From Amycolatopsis keratiniphila subsp. keratiniphila (GTDB lineage Bacteria; Actinomycetota; Actinomycetes; Mycobacteriales; Pseudonocardiaceae), in the NCBI RefSeq assembly GCF_001620365.2, contig NZ_LQMT02000019.1:12912-76911 (forward strand): a stretch of DNA of 64,000 nt, in the 5' to 3' direction. Both the position numbers and the translations under genes were made by a program. Positions 16,875 through 25,205 of this stretch are shown here, in pieces; position 1 is the first letter of the stretch, and each line of letters starts with the position of its first letter. Under the pieces are notes generated by a model. That model was not told the DNA's origin. It did no database searches and was given only the letters and a program-made list of their open reading frames with translations.

Positions 16875-16920
16875 GTCGTGAGTGGCGATTCGGGTTAGAA
16901 CACGAATCGCCACTCACGAC
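16875..16920. repeat. 18-bp perfect hairpin (CGTGAGTGG family), probable bidirectional terminator
   Basis: Arm GTCGTGAGTGGCGATTCG (16875-16892) and its exact complement (16903-16920) flank a 10-nt loop. It lies between the convergent regulator and iacI genes, 7 bp from the latter's stop. The same arm sequence recurs at 5759, in split form at 43274/43437, and in shorter form at 57494-57532. Confidence 0.8.
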
Positions 16921-16926
16921 ACGCGA

Positions 16927-17475
16927 TCAAGCCATCAGCACCGAAGCCGTCGGAAAGTCCGAAGCGAACCCCGCGGGCAGCGGAGCGATGAAGACGTTCT
17001 CGGTCCGCGTGCGGGTGATGAGCCAACGCCCGTCCTGACGCCGGAACGTGTTGTTGAGCCTGCTCGATCGCAGCAGCCCCGTCCCGTCGGCGTACAGCCA
17101 GGGCTGGACGTGGATCCATTGCCCGTCGGCCCGATCGCCGTCGACGTGGATCTGCTCCGAGGTCAGGTAGTGCGCGTTGAGGACCAGCGCCGGGTCCCGT
17201 TTCTCACCCCAGAACCGCCCGAAATGCGCCCGGATCGCGTCCTTGCCCACCGCACGGCCGAACTGTCCGTCGTAGTACTCGCCGACGCCCTCCCAGACCG
17301 CGTCCTCGGCGTACAGGTCGAGGATCAGGTCGATGCGCCGGTCGTCGTCGGTGACGCCGTACTCCGGGCACGGCGTGTCGCAGAGGAACATGTAGCGCGC
17401 CTGCACGCGGCGGATCTCGGCCTCGGCCTCCAGCATCTCGACGCGGCGCCGGAGTTCGGTGAGTTCGTCGTTCAT
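16927..17475 (-). CDS. iacI: IacI-like SnoaL/NTF2-fold protein
   Basis: 182-aa protein with an N-terminal helix (ELTELRRRVEMLEAEAEIRRVQ) and a SnoaL-like NTF2 fold: LILDLYAEDAVWEGVGEYYDG, then ALVLNAHYLTSEQIHVDGD and LNNTFRRQDGRWLITRT. NTF2-fold enzymes act as cyclases, isomerases or small dioxygenase-like proteins; IacI of proteobacterial clusters is of this type, without a firmly settled step. The start overlaps the stop of the upstream carrier gene by ATGA, so the order of transcription is carrier then iacI. Naming is from cluster content. Confidence 0.78.
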   Translation of the reverse strand: MNDELTELRRRVEMLEAEAEIRRVQARYMFLCDTPCPEYGVTDDDRRIDLILDLYAEDAVWEGVGEYYDGQFGRAVGKDAIRAHFGRFWGEKRDPALVLNAHYLTSEQIHVDGDRADGQWIHVQPWLYADGTGLLRSSRLNNTFRRQDGRWLITRTRTENVFIAPLPAGFASDFPTASVLMA

Positions 17476-18794
17476 CGGTGTGTCCTCACGGGTGCGGTTT
17501 CGGGAAGAGCCAGCAGACAGACGACGGTCAGGGCCATGCCGCCCGCCAGGTAGTAGCCGACCGACGTCGAGGTGCCGGTCCATTCGATGAGCCGGTTCGC
17601 CATCGACGGCGCGAGGCCGCCACCGAGCACCGCACCGATCTGGTACGCGAGCCCGGCGCCGGACTGCCGTTGTTCGGGCGTGAACAGTTCCGTCAGGTAG
17701 GTGATCAGCGGGCCGAACAGGAATCCGGTGAGCGCGAAACCGCCGGCGATGGCGAGCGCCCAGGCGGTCAGCGTGCCGACCCGCGCGATCGGGAAGAGCA
17801 CGAACATGTACGCCAGGACAGCGACCGACGCCGCGAGCATCACCGGTTTGCGGCCGAGCCGGTCGGAGAGCCGGGCGCCGAGCACCACCGTCACCGCGTG
17901 GATCGCGAGGCCGGGCAGCGTGCACCACAGCACGTCCTGGATGTCCAGGCCGAGACCCTTCGGCGCGGGGCCGGCGGCGTAGGAGAGCATGAACCCGGCC
18001 AGGACGAACATGACGCCGTTGAGCCCGGTGTTCGCACCGGCCGCGAGCAGCAGCCTGCCCCAGTTGTCGCGGATGACGTTCCAGATCGGGATCTTGACGA
18101 TCTTCTCGTCCAGTTTGCTGGCCGCGAGCTCCTGGAACACGGGCGATTCCTCCAGCGCCCGCCGCGCCCAGACACCGATGGCGAGGACGACCGCGCCCGC
18201 GATGAACGGGATCCGCCAGCCCCAGCTGGTGACGACCCCTTGCGGCAAGTAGAAGATCAGCACGAAGGCGAGGTTCGCCAGCAGCGCGCCGAGCGGTGAA
18301 CCCAAGGCGACGAAGGCGCCGAACGCCGCCCGTCGTGACGGCGGCGCGTGCTCGACGGCGAGTACCGACGCCCCGCCCAGCTCACCGCCCCGGGAGAAGC
18401 CGTGCACCAGGCGCAACAGGACGAGCAGGAACGGCGCCGCGACACCCATGGTGGCGTAGCCGGGCAAGAGTCCCATGAGGACGGTGGCCGCGCCCATGAG
18501 GTAGAAGGTGATGAGCATGGCGCGGCGGCGGCCGTAGCGGTCGCCGACCCAGCCCATCACGATCGCGCCGAGCGGCGCGACGACGTAGCCGATCGTGTAG
18601 GTCGCCAGGCTCATGAACGAGGCGAACCAGGGATCGGTGTCGCCGGAGAAGAACACCTTGGGGAAGACCAGCGCGGAGGCGACGGTGTAGATGGAGAAGT
18701 CGAAGAACTCCAGCGAGGTCCCGGCACCCGCGCCGATCGCGAGCCGGCGGGTCTGGGTCGAGGTGGTCGTGGATGGAGCGGTGGATGCTGTCAT
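17472..18794 (-). CDS. MHS-family MFS carrier, probable IAA/aromatic acid importer
   Basis: 440-aa 12-TM major facilitator of the metabolite:H+ symporter group. Family signatures include GAGTSLEFFDFSIYTVAS at the first helix, GWVGDRYGRRRAM after helix 2-3, and a long loop with RALEESPVF between the two halves. Members import organic acids by proton symport. Coupled by ATGA overlap to iacI and placed within the iac locus, it most likely imports IAA or a related aromatic acid. ATG at 18794; the longer open frame upstream crosses the promoter region and is not supported. Confidence 0.88.
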   Translation of the reverse strand: MTASTAPSTTTSTQTRRLAIGAGAGTSLEFFDFSIYTVASALVFPKVFFSGDTDPWFASFMSLATYTIGYVVAPLGAIVMGWVGDRYGRRRAMLITFYLMGAATVLMGLLPGYATMGVAAPFLLVLLRLVHGFSRGGELGGASVLAVEHAPPSRRAAFGAFVALGSPLGALLANLAFVLIFYLPQGVVTSWGWRIPFIAGAVVLAIGVWARRALEESPVFQELAASKLDEKIVKIPIWNVIRDNWGRLLLAAGANTGLNGVMFVLAGFMLSYAAGPAPKGLGLDIQDVLWCTLPGLAIHAVTVVLGARLSDRLGRKPVMLAASVAVLAYMFVLFPIARVGTLTAWALAIAGGFALTGFLFGPLITYLTELFTPEQRQSGAGLAYQIGAVLGGGLAPSMANRLIEWTGTSTSVGYYLAGGMALTVVCLLALPETAPVRTHR

Positions 18795-18910
18795 GCGCGC
18801 TCTTCCTTGAACGGTGACGGGCGGTCGACGTTGCACCCCTCCCGGCAACGTTCGTCTCAAGGTAGGAAGGTCGAAGTACCGCGCCAAGTGGAGGAACCCG
18901 TTCCCCGGCT

Positions 18911-18927
18911 GAAGGTTTTCCCTACCC
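18911..18927. promoter_or_regulatory. Shared iac promoter motif, copy 3 (carrier/amidase spacer)
   Basis: On the minus strand this reads GGGTAGGGAAAACCTTC, matching the core GTA-GGGAAA-CCT of copies 1 and 2. It lies 46 bp before a TACCTT -10-like hexamer (18859-18864, minus strand) serving the carrier gene, close to the 44-bp distance seen at iacG. It also lies 28 bp before the amidase start on the other strand. Confidence 0.5.
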
Positions 18928-18954
18928 GGTTCCCGACATAGAGGAGGTCCGCGC

Positions 18955-20361
18955 GTGAGCGCCGTCAACGATCTGCCCGCCACCACCCAGGCCGAGTTGC
19001 TGGCCACCGGCGAGTTGTCGGCGAGGGAACTGCTCGACGCCACTCTCGACCGCGTGGCGGAGCTGAACCCGGTTCTGAACGCCGTCGTCAGCATCGACGA
19101 GGAGAGCGCGCGGGCCGCCGCCGCGGCGGCCGACGAGGCACGGGCGGCCGGTCGGTCGCTCGGACCGCTCCACGGGCTTCCGCTCGCCGTGAAGGATCTC
19201 CACGCGACGGCCGGGATGCGCACCACCTTCGGCTCGCCCGCGTTCGCGGACAACGTTCCCGACGCCGACGAACTCGTCGTCGCCCGGATGCGCGCCGCGG
19301 GCGCGATCGTCTTCGGCAAGACGAACGTCCCCGAGTTCGGCGCGGGCTCGCACACCTTCAACCCGGTGTTCGGCCTGACCCGCAATCCCTACGCGCCGGA
19401 CCGTTCGGCGGGCGGATCGAGCGGGGGCGCCGCCGCCGCGCTCGCGGCCGGGATGGCGTCGCTGGCGGACGGCAGCGACATGGGCGGATCGCTGCGGAAT
19501 CCCGCCTCGTTCTGCAACGTCGTCGGCCACCGCCCGAGCCCAGGGCGGGTCCCGACCTGGCCGGCGCGGGACGCCTGGTTCACCCTCGGTGTCCAAGGCC
19601 CGATGGGACGCACGGTCGCCGACACGGCCCTGCTGTTGTCCGTGCAGGCGGGCCCCGACGATCGCGCCCCGCTGTCGCTGGCCGAATCCGGCAGCGTGTT
19701 CGCGGCCGGATTGCCGACCCGGCTTGACGGGTTGCGCATCGCGGTGTCGCCCGATCTCGGCGGCCGGGTGCCCGTCGACACCGAGGTCGCGGCGGTCGTG
19801 GAAGACCAGGTGAACGTCCTGCGCCGCCTTGGCGCCGAGGTCGTCTCGGGCTGTCCGGATCTGACCGGGGCGGAAGAGGTCTTCCGTACCTTCCGCGCCC
19901 TGAACTACGCGCAGTCCGTCGGTGATCTCGTCGACGGTGAACCGGACAAGGTCAAGGAGACCGTCCGCTGGAATGTCGCGAAAGGACGCGCGCTCACCGG
20001 CGCGGACATCGCGACCGCCAACCGGCTGCGCACCGAACTGTTCCACCGCGTCCGCGCGTTCTTCTCCGAAGTGGACGCCGTCGTTCTCCCCGCCAGCCAG
20101 GTCCTTCCCTTCGACGCGGAGCTGGAGTACCCGAAGAGCGTGGGCGGGACCGAGGTCGAGGACTACCTGCACTGGATGCGGGCGGCCTATCTGATTTCGG
20201 CCACGGAATGCCCGGCCACGGCCGTCCCTGCGGGTTTCACCGCCGGTGGGCTGCCGGTCGGGGTCCAGGTGGTCACGCCGCACCATGCCGATCTTCGCGC
20301 GCTCGGGATCGCGCACGCGCTGGAGAAGGCGAACGGTCACACCGCTCGCAGGCCGGTCTGA
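18955..20361 (+). CDS. Amidase-signature enzyme 2 of the iac locus
   Basis: 468-aa amidase-signature hydrolase, the usual full length. Catalytic Lys in LAVKDLHATAGM, cis-Ser in SAGGSSGGAAAALAAG and nucleophile Ser in DGSDMGGSLRNPASFCNVVG. Likely cytoplasmic, cleaving a C-N amide bond, perhaps IAA-amino-acid conjugates or IAM, which would feed free IAA to the pathway; the substrate is inference. GTG at 18955 is preceded by GAGGAGG. It is divergent from the carrier gene and shares the spacer holding the iac promoter motif, which supports membership of the regulon. Confidence 0.87.
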   Translation: MSAVNDLPATTQAELLATGELSARELLDATLDRVAELNPVLNAVVSIDEESARAAAAAADEARAAGRSLGPLHGLPLAVKDLHATAGMRTTFGSPAFADNVPDADELVVARMRAAGAIVFGKTNVPEFGAGSHTFNPVFGLTRNPYAPDRSAGGSSGGAAAALAAGMASLADGSDMGGSLRNPASFCNVVGHRPSPGRVPTWPARDAWFTLGVQGPMGRTVADTALLLSVQAGPDDRAPLSLAESGSVFAAGLPTRLDGLRIAVSPDLGGRVPVDTEVAAVVEDQVNVLRRLGAEVVSGCPDLTGAEEVFRTFRALNYAQSVGDLVDGEPDKVKETVRWNVAKGRALTGADIATANRLRTELFHRVRAFFSEVDAVVLPASQVLPFDAELEYPKSVGGTEVEDYLHWMRAAYLISATECPATAVPAGFTAGGLPVGVQVVTPHHADLRALGIAHALEKANGHTARRPV

Positions 20362-20473
20362 CCGGCTCGTGGTGGTGCCAGCGCTACCACGAGTCTTCCC
20401 TCACGCGGGATCGATCCGAGCCCTCGCCGACCGTACGTTTGGCGGGAGAGATCACCACCGCTAAGGGGAAACG

Positions 20474-21214
20474 ATGAATTCAGGGGGCGCGTGCGCCTTG
20501 ACGCTGGAATCCGTGAGCAAGGTCTACGGATCCGGCGACGGCGCGGTCACGGCGTTGAACGGGGTGACCGTCGAAGTGCGCCGGGGCACGTTCACCGCGG
20601 TGATGGGACCGTCGGGCTCGGGCAAGAGCACCTTCCTGCACTGCGCGGCCGGGCTGGACAAGCCGAGCTCGGGCCGGGTGCTGCTGGGGGACACGGAACT
20701 GAGCAGGATGCGTGAGAAAGCGCTCACAGAGCTGCGGAGGACGCGCATCGGGTTCGTGTTCCAGGCCTACAACCTGCTGCCGTCGCTGAACGTGCTGCAG
20801 AACATCACGTTGCCGATGCGGCTGGCCGGGAAGAAGCCGGACCCGCAGTGGCTGCGCGAGATCGTCGAGGGCGTGGGGATCGCGAAGCGGCTCGAACACC
20901 GGCCGTCCGAACTGTCCGGTGGCCAGCAGCAGCGGGTCGCGATCGCCCGCGCGCTGGTCACCCGGCCGGAGGTCGTCCTCGCCGACGAGCCGACCGGGGC
21001 GCTGGACACGCGCACCGCGAAACAGGTCCTCGACCTTCTTCGCTCCATTGTGGACGGTATGGGGCAGACCGTGCTGATGGTCACCCACGACCCGGTCGCG
21101 GCGTCGGCCGCGCACAGCGTGCTGTTCCTCGCCGACGGCAAGCTGGCGGGTCACCTCCCGGCGCCGACGCCGGACCGCGTCGCCGAGCGCATGACCCACC
21201 TCGGGGAGTGGTGA
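20474..21214 (+). CDS. ABC exporter ATPase (MacB/LolD-type)
   Basis: 246-aa ATP-binding subunit. Walker A GPSGSGKSTFLH, Q-loop FVFQAYNLLPSLNVLQNI, signature LSGGQQQRVAIARAL and Walker B VVLADEPTGALD are all intact. The sequence belongs to the MacB/LolD/FtsE group that works with FtsX-like permeases in extrusion of peptides, lipids or antibiotics. It is followed after 4 bp by its permease. ATG preceded by AAGGGGAAACG. Confidence 0.92.
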   Translation: MNSGGACALTLESVSKVYGSGDGAVTALNGVTVEVRRGTFTAVMGPSGSGKSTFLHCAAGLDKPSSGRVLLGDTELSRMREKALTELRRTRIGFVFQAYNLLPSLNVLQNITLPMRLAGKKPDPQWLREIVEGVGIAKRLEHRPSELSGGQQQRVAIARALVTRPEVVLADEPTGALDTRTAKQVLDLLRSIVDGMGQTVLMVTHDPVAASAAHSVLFLADGKLAGHLPAPTPDRVAERMTHLGEW

Positions 21215-21218
21215 CGTC

Positions 21219-23786
21219 ATGTGGGATTTGGCCTGGCAGACGACGAAGACCCGGTTGAGCGGTTTCGTCGGCGCGTTCGTCGCGATCCTGTGCGGGACGG
21301 CGCTGGTCGCCGGTTGCGGCGTCCTGATGGAATCCGGTCTGCGCGCCGGTGTCCCCACCCAGCGGTACGCCGACGCGGCGGTCGTCGTGGGCGGCGGGCA
21401 GACGGTCGCACCGCCCGGTACCGGAGCACTCGACAGCCAGCAGGTCGCCGAGCAGGCGTCGGTGCCGGTGACGCTCACCGGGGCGATCACCGCGCTGCCC
21501 GGCGTCCGTGGTGTGGTGGCGGAGCAGAGCTTCCCGGCCACCGTGGTGACCGCCGACGGCCGGGCGCTGAACGGGCCGGAAGGCGGCCAGTCGCTCGGTC
21601 ACAACTGGGACGCCGCCGTGCTGGCGCCGTTCTCCCTGCGTGACGGCCGCGCGCCCGCCGGTGCCGACGAGGTGGTCCTGGACGCGGACTTGGCGTCACG
21701 GAGCGGCGTGTCGGTCGGGCAGCGGGTGAAGATCGCCGTCCGTTCGGCACCGGTCGAGTTCCGGGTCTCCGGGATCGCCGCCCCGAAGACGGGCGACGGC
21801 CTCACACGGCAGTCCGCGCTGTTCTTCTCGCCGGAGAAGGCCGTCGAACTCGCCGGGACGCCCGGGCAGGCGCACGCGATCGGCGTGCTGGCTGAGCCCG
21901 GTGTCACGCCGGGCGACCTCGCCGAGAAGATCAGCGCCGCGGTCGGCGACAAGGTGACGGTGGCGACCGGGGTCGAGCGCAGCACGGTCGAATTCCTCGA
22001 CGTCAGCCAGACCCGGATGCTGCTGATGGCGCTCGCGGGCTCGTTCGGCGGTTTCGCGCTCCTCATCGCGGTGTTCGTCGTGGCCAGCACGCTGGCGCTC
22101 GTCATCAACCAGCGTCGCCGGGAGTTCGCCCTGCTGCGGGCGATCGCGGCGACACCGCAGCAGATCCGCAAGCTGATCGGCGCCGAGACGATGCTGGTCG
22201 CCTCGGTCGCCGGGGTGCTGGGCAGCGGACTCGGGGTGGCGGTGGGCTTCGGCCTGCGGAACGCCTTCGGTGCCATCGGGGTGATCCCGCCGGACTTCGA
22301 ACTGGCGATCAGCCCGATCCCGCTCGTCGCCGCGCTGGTGCTGGGCCTGGGCACGGCACGGTTGGCCGCTTGGTCGGCTTCGCGGCGTCCGTCGTCGATC
22401 CGCCCGGTGGAGGCCCTCGGCGAGGCCGCGGTGGAGCGGCGCGAACTCGGCCGAGTGCGCCTCATCGTCGGCTTCGCGCTGGTGGCGGCCGGTTTCGCCG
22501 GGTCGATGGTCCCGATCTTCGTGCGCGGTGAGGCGGGACTGGCGGCTTCGGGCAGTTCGGCGCTGGTGATCGTGATCGGACTGGGCGTGCTCGGCCCGAA
22601 GGTGGTCGCCCTCATGACGAGGCTGATCGCCCCGGTGCTGAACCGGACTTCGCGGATCAGCGGCTACCTGGCCGCCGCGAACAGCCAGGCCAACTCGCGA
22701 CGGCTGGCGGCCGCGGTGACGCCGGTGATGCTGGCGGTCTCGTTCGCGCTGACGATGTTCTACAGCCAGACCTCGGCGGCCGCCGCGCGCCAGGAGGAGA
22801 CCGTCGAGTCGACCACGGCGGACTACGTGCTCGCCAGCGGCGCCGGCGGGCTGTCCCCGGAGGTCGCCGAGGCGGCACGGCGCGTCCCCGGTGTCGCCGC
22901 CGCGACGCCGGTCGTGCGCACCGAGGTGCTGAACACGGTGCAGGAGCAGGACAAACTGCGCGTCGAGCGGTACCCGGCGCAGGGACTGGACGGCGCGCAG
23001 GTCCGCGGGAACGTCGACCTCGGCGTCGTGTCGGGCAAGATCACCGACCTGACCGGGAACACCGTGGCGATGAGCGAATCGGAAGCCGGCTGGTACGAGA
23101 AGAAGATCGGCGACGAGGTCGAGTTCTTCTTCGGTGACGGCGCTCCGGCGAAGCTGCGGCTGGTCGCCACCTACACCCGCGACCAGGCTTTCGGCCGGTA
23201 CGTGCTGCCCGCCGAGCTCGCGAGGGCGCACACCGGCGACCGGATGGACGATTCGGTGCTGGTGCGGCGGCAACCCGACGCGGATCCCGCCGCCGTGACC
23301 GCCGCGCTGAACCGACTCGGGGCCCGCTATCCCGGCCTGGCCGTGACGCCGGGGTCGGCGGTGGCCGCGCCCGCGAACGGGCAGCAGGACGCCCAGTTCT
23401 ACGTGAACCTGGTCGCGGTCGGGGTGATCCTCGGCTACGTCGTGATCTCGGTGGCGAACACGCTGGTGATGAGCACGGCGCAGCGCTCGCGGGAGTTCGC
23501 GCTGCTGCGCCTGATCGGCACCACGAAACGCCAGGTGGTGCGGATGATGCGGTTCGAGGCGCTGGCGACGGTCGGGGTCGCGGCCCTGCTGGGCACCGTG
23601 GTGGCGGGGATCCCCCTGATGCTGCTGAACCTCGGCCTGCGCGGGACACCGCTGCCGTCGGGCACGGTCACCGTCTTCGGTGGGGTCATCGCCGGGGCGC
23701 TCCTGCTCGGCCTGCTCTCGCTCGGCCTCGCCACCCGTGTGGCGCTGCGGTCGAAGCCGATCGAGGCGATCGGTCTCCGCGAATAG
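21219..23786 (+). CDS. ABC exporter permease, FtsX/MacB-like, double unit
   Basis: 855-aa permease with the actinobacterial two-unit layout. An N-terminal TM helix and extracellular domain (about residues 1-240) are followed by three TM helices (FGGFALLIAVFVVASTLALVIN and two more). A second helix, extracellular region (about 480-700) and three final TM helices then complete the FtsX pattern. The motif RRREFALLRAIAATPQQIRKLIGAE after the first FtsX unit recurs as QRSREFALLRLIGTTKRQVVRMMRFE in the second, showing internal duplication. Partner of the ATPase directly upstream. Cargo unknown; no regulator gene is adjacent. Confidence 0.92.
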   Translation: MWDLAWQTTKTRLSGFVGAFVAILCGTALVAGCGVLMESGLRAGVPTQRYADAAVVVGGGQTVAPPGTGALDSQQVAEQASVPVTLTGAITALPGVRGVVAEQSFPATVVTADGRALNGPEGGQSLGHNWDAAVLAPFSLRDGRAPAGADEVVLDADLASRSGVSVGQRVKIAVRSAPVEFRVSGIAAPKTGDGLTRQSALFFSPEKAVELAGTPGQAHAIGVLAEPGVTPGDLAEKISAAVGDKVTVATGVERSTVEFLDVSQTRMLLMALAGSFGGFALLIAVFVVASTLALVINQRRREFALLRAIAATPQQIRKLIGAETMLVASVAGVLGSGLGVAVGFGLRNAFGAIGVIPPDFELAISPIPLVAALVLGLGTARLAAWSASRRPSSIRPVEALGEAAVERRELGRVRLIVGFALVAAGFAGSMVPIFVRGEAGLAASGSSALVIVIGLGVLGPKVVALMTRLIAPVLNRTSRISGYLAAANSQANSRRLAAAVTPVMLAVSFALTMFYSQTSAAAARQEETVESTTADYVLASGAGGLSPEVAEAARRVPGVAAATPVVRTEVLNTVQEQDKLRVERYPAQGLDGAQVRGNVDLGVVSGKITDLTGNTVAMSESEAGWYEKKIGDEVEFFFGDGAPAKLRLVATYTRDQAFGRYVLPAELARAHTGDRMDDSVLVRRQPDADPAAVTAALNRLGARYPGLAVTPGSAVAAPANGQQDAQFYVNLVAVGVILGYVVISVANTLVMSTAQRSREFALLRLIGTTKRQVVRMMRFEALATVGVAALLGTVVAGIPLMLLNLGLRGTPLPSGTVTVFGGVIAGALLLGLLSLGLATRVALRSKPIEAIGLRE

Positions 23787-23804
23787 CCGGTCCTCGTCGT
23801 CCGG

Positions 23805-25154
23805 TCAGCCCTCCGCGGCCGGCCGGACGGCGGGGATCTTCCCACTGCGGAACGCGTCCACGAACAAGCGGTGGTCGTCCCGCGACTGCTCGGCGTAGGC
23901 CATCCCGAACTCGGTCAGCGTGCGGACGAACTCGTCCTCGCGGTCGCCGATGACCCCGGCGATGGCCTCTTCGCTCTGGAAATCGACCAGCGTCTGCTCG
24001 GAGTCCGAATCGGACACACAGTGCATCTTCGCGGTGGCGCGGCCGAGATAGTCGAGGACCGGCCCCATCTCCGACGGTTCGGTCAGCTCCGACCAGTCGA
24101 GGTCGTCGACGTAGGGCGACAACTCCGAGACGACGAATCCGGTCCCGTCGATCTCCGTGTGCCCGAGCCACGGGTCCGCGTGCGCTTGCAAGGCGCGCTG
24201 GGAGACGGCGGTGCGATGCCCCTCGTTGGTGAAATAGCCGCGGATGCGTTCCTCGGCGACGATGCGGCTCGGTGCCGCGACGTTCCCCTGCTTCATCGAC
24301 AGGACGACGTCGTTCTCGAGCGCCTGGGTCCGGCCTTCGACGAGGATGTTGTACGCGGGCAACCCGGCGGAGCCGATGCCGAATCCGGTCCGGCCGACGA
24401 TGTCCTTGACCCGGTAGGTGATGCTGCCGAACCGCTTGTTCTCCGGGATGGTATCCAGATAGGACTCGAAGGCCTTGGTCGCGATCTCGCGCTCGGCCCG
24501 GTCGAGGACCCGGACGCCCGGCCCGTGCCGGAACCTGCGGTCGTAGTCCTCCACGGTGGTCAGCTCGTCGAGCAGATCGATCCGGGTCTTGAGCCGGGCC
24601 CGGAGCAGGACGTTGTGCAGGACGCCCTCGGTGCTGTCCAGCTGGAGCCGGACGAGTTCGTCGCCGGGGCGCTCGGCGTACTCGCGGACCTGTTTGACGT
24701 AGGCACGCAGATAGGTGCCGATCAGCGCCTCGATGTCGTCGTCGGAGATCGCCTTGCTCCACGCCAGCAGCGCGACACTGGCGGCCAGCCGTTTGAGATC
24801 CCAGGTGAAGCAGCCGAGGTAGGCCTCGTCGAAGTCGTTGACGTCGAACACCAGCGTCCCGGACGAATCCATGTAGCTGCCGAAGTTCTCGGCGTGCAGG
24901 TCGCCCTGGATCCACACGCGACCGGTCTCGGCGTTCGACCACGGGTCGTCCTCGTTCGCCATGTCCGCGTAGAACAGGCACGCCGAGCCCCGGTAGAAGG
25001 CGAACGGGGCGGCGGCCATCTTGCGGAACTTGCGGCGGAACGCGTCGGTGTCCGCGCGCATGAGGTCCTCGAAGGCCTCCACCAGCACCTCGACGATCCG
25101 CGCCTGACGAGCGTCCTCGCCCTGCTGACGGATCGACTCGACCACACCTGCCAT
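23805..25154 (-). CDS. DUF2252 family protein
   Basis: 449-aa DUF2252 protein. Typical features are FYRGSACLFYADMA, a His/Asp-containing IQGDLHAENFGSYMDS region, VFDVNDFDEAYLG and GLPAYNILVEGRTQALENDVVLSMKQG. The HAENFG...VNDFDE pattern resembles the catalytic and metal-binding segments of small-molecule kinases such as aminoglycoside phosphotransferases, so a phosphotransfer role is possible but unproven. ATG at 25154 is used because GGAGG precedes it; a GTG codon lies immediately before. Convergent with the ABC permease, 18 bp apart, and 51 bp downstream of the DUF1206 gene. Confidence 0.88.
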   Translation of the reverse strand: MAGVVESIRQQGEDARQARIVEVLVEAFEDLMRADTDAFRRKFRKMAAAPFAFYRGSACLFYADMANEDDPWSNAETGRVWIQGDLHAENFGSYMDSSGTLVFDVNDFDEAYLGCFTWDLKRLAASVALLAWSKAISDDDIEALIGTYLRAYVKQVREYAERPGDELVRLQLDSTEGVLHNVLLRARLKTRIDLLDELTTVEDYDRRFRHGPGVRVLDRAEREIATKAFESYLDTIPENKRFGSITYRVKDIVGRTGFGIGSAGLPAYNILVEGRTQALENDVVLSMKQGNVAAPSRIVAEERIRGYFTNEGHRTAVSQRALQAHADPWLGHTEIDGTGFVVSELSPYVDDLDWSELTEPSEMGPVLDYLGRATAKMHCVSDSDSEQTLVDFQSEEAIAGVIGDREDEFVRTLTEFGMAYAEQSRDDHRLFVDAFRSGKIPAVRPAAEG

Positions 25155-25205
25155 CACGACCTCCAGACGTCGTTCACGGTGCCACAGGTCGGTTCGCCGG
25201 GCAGA

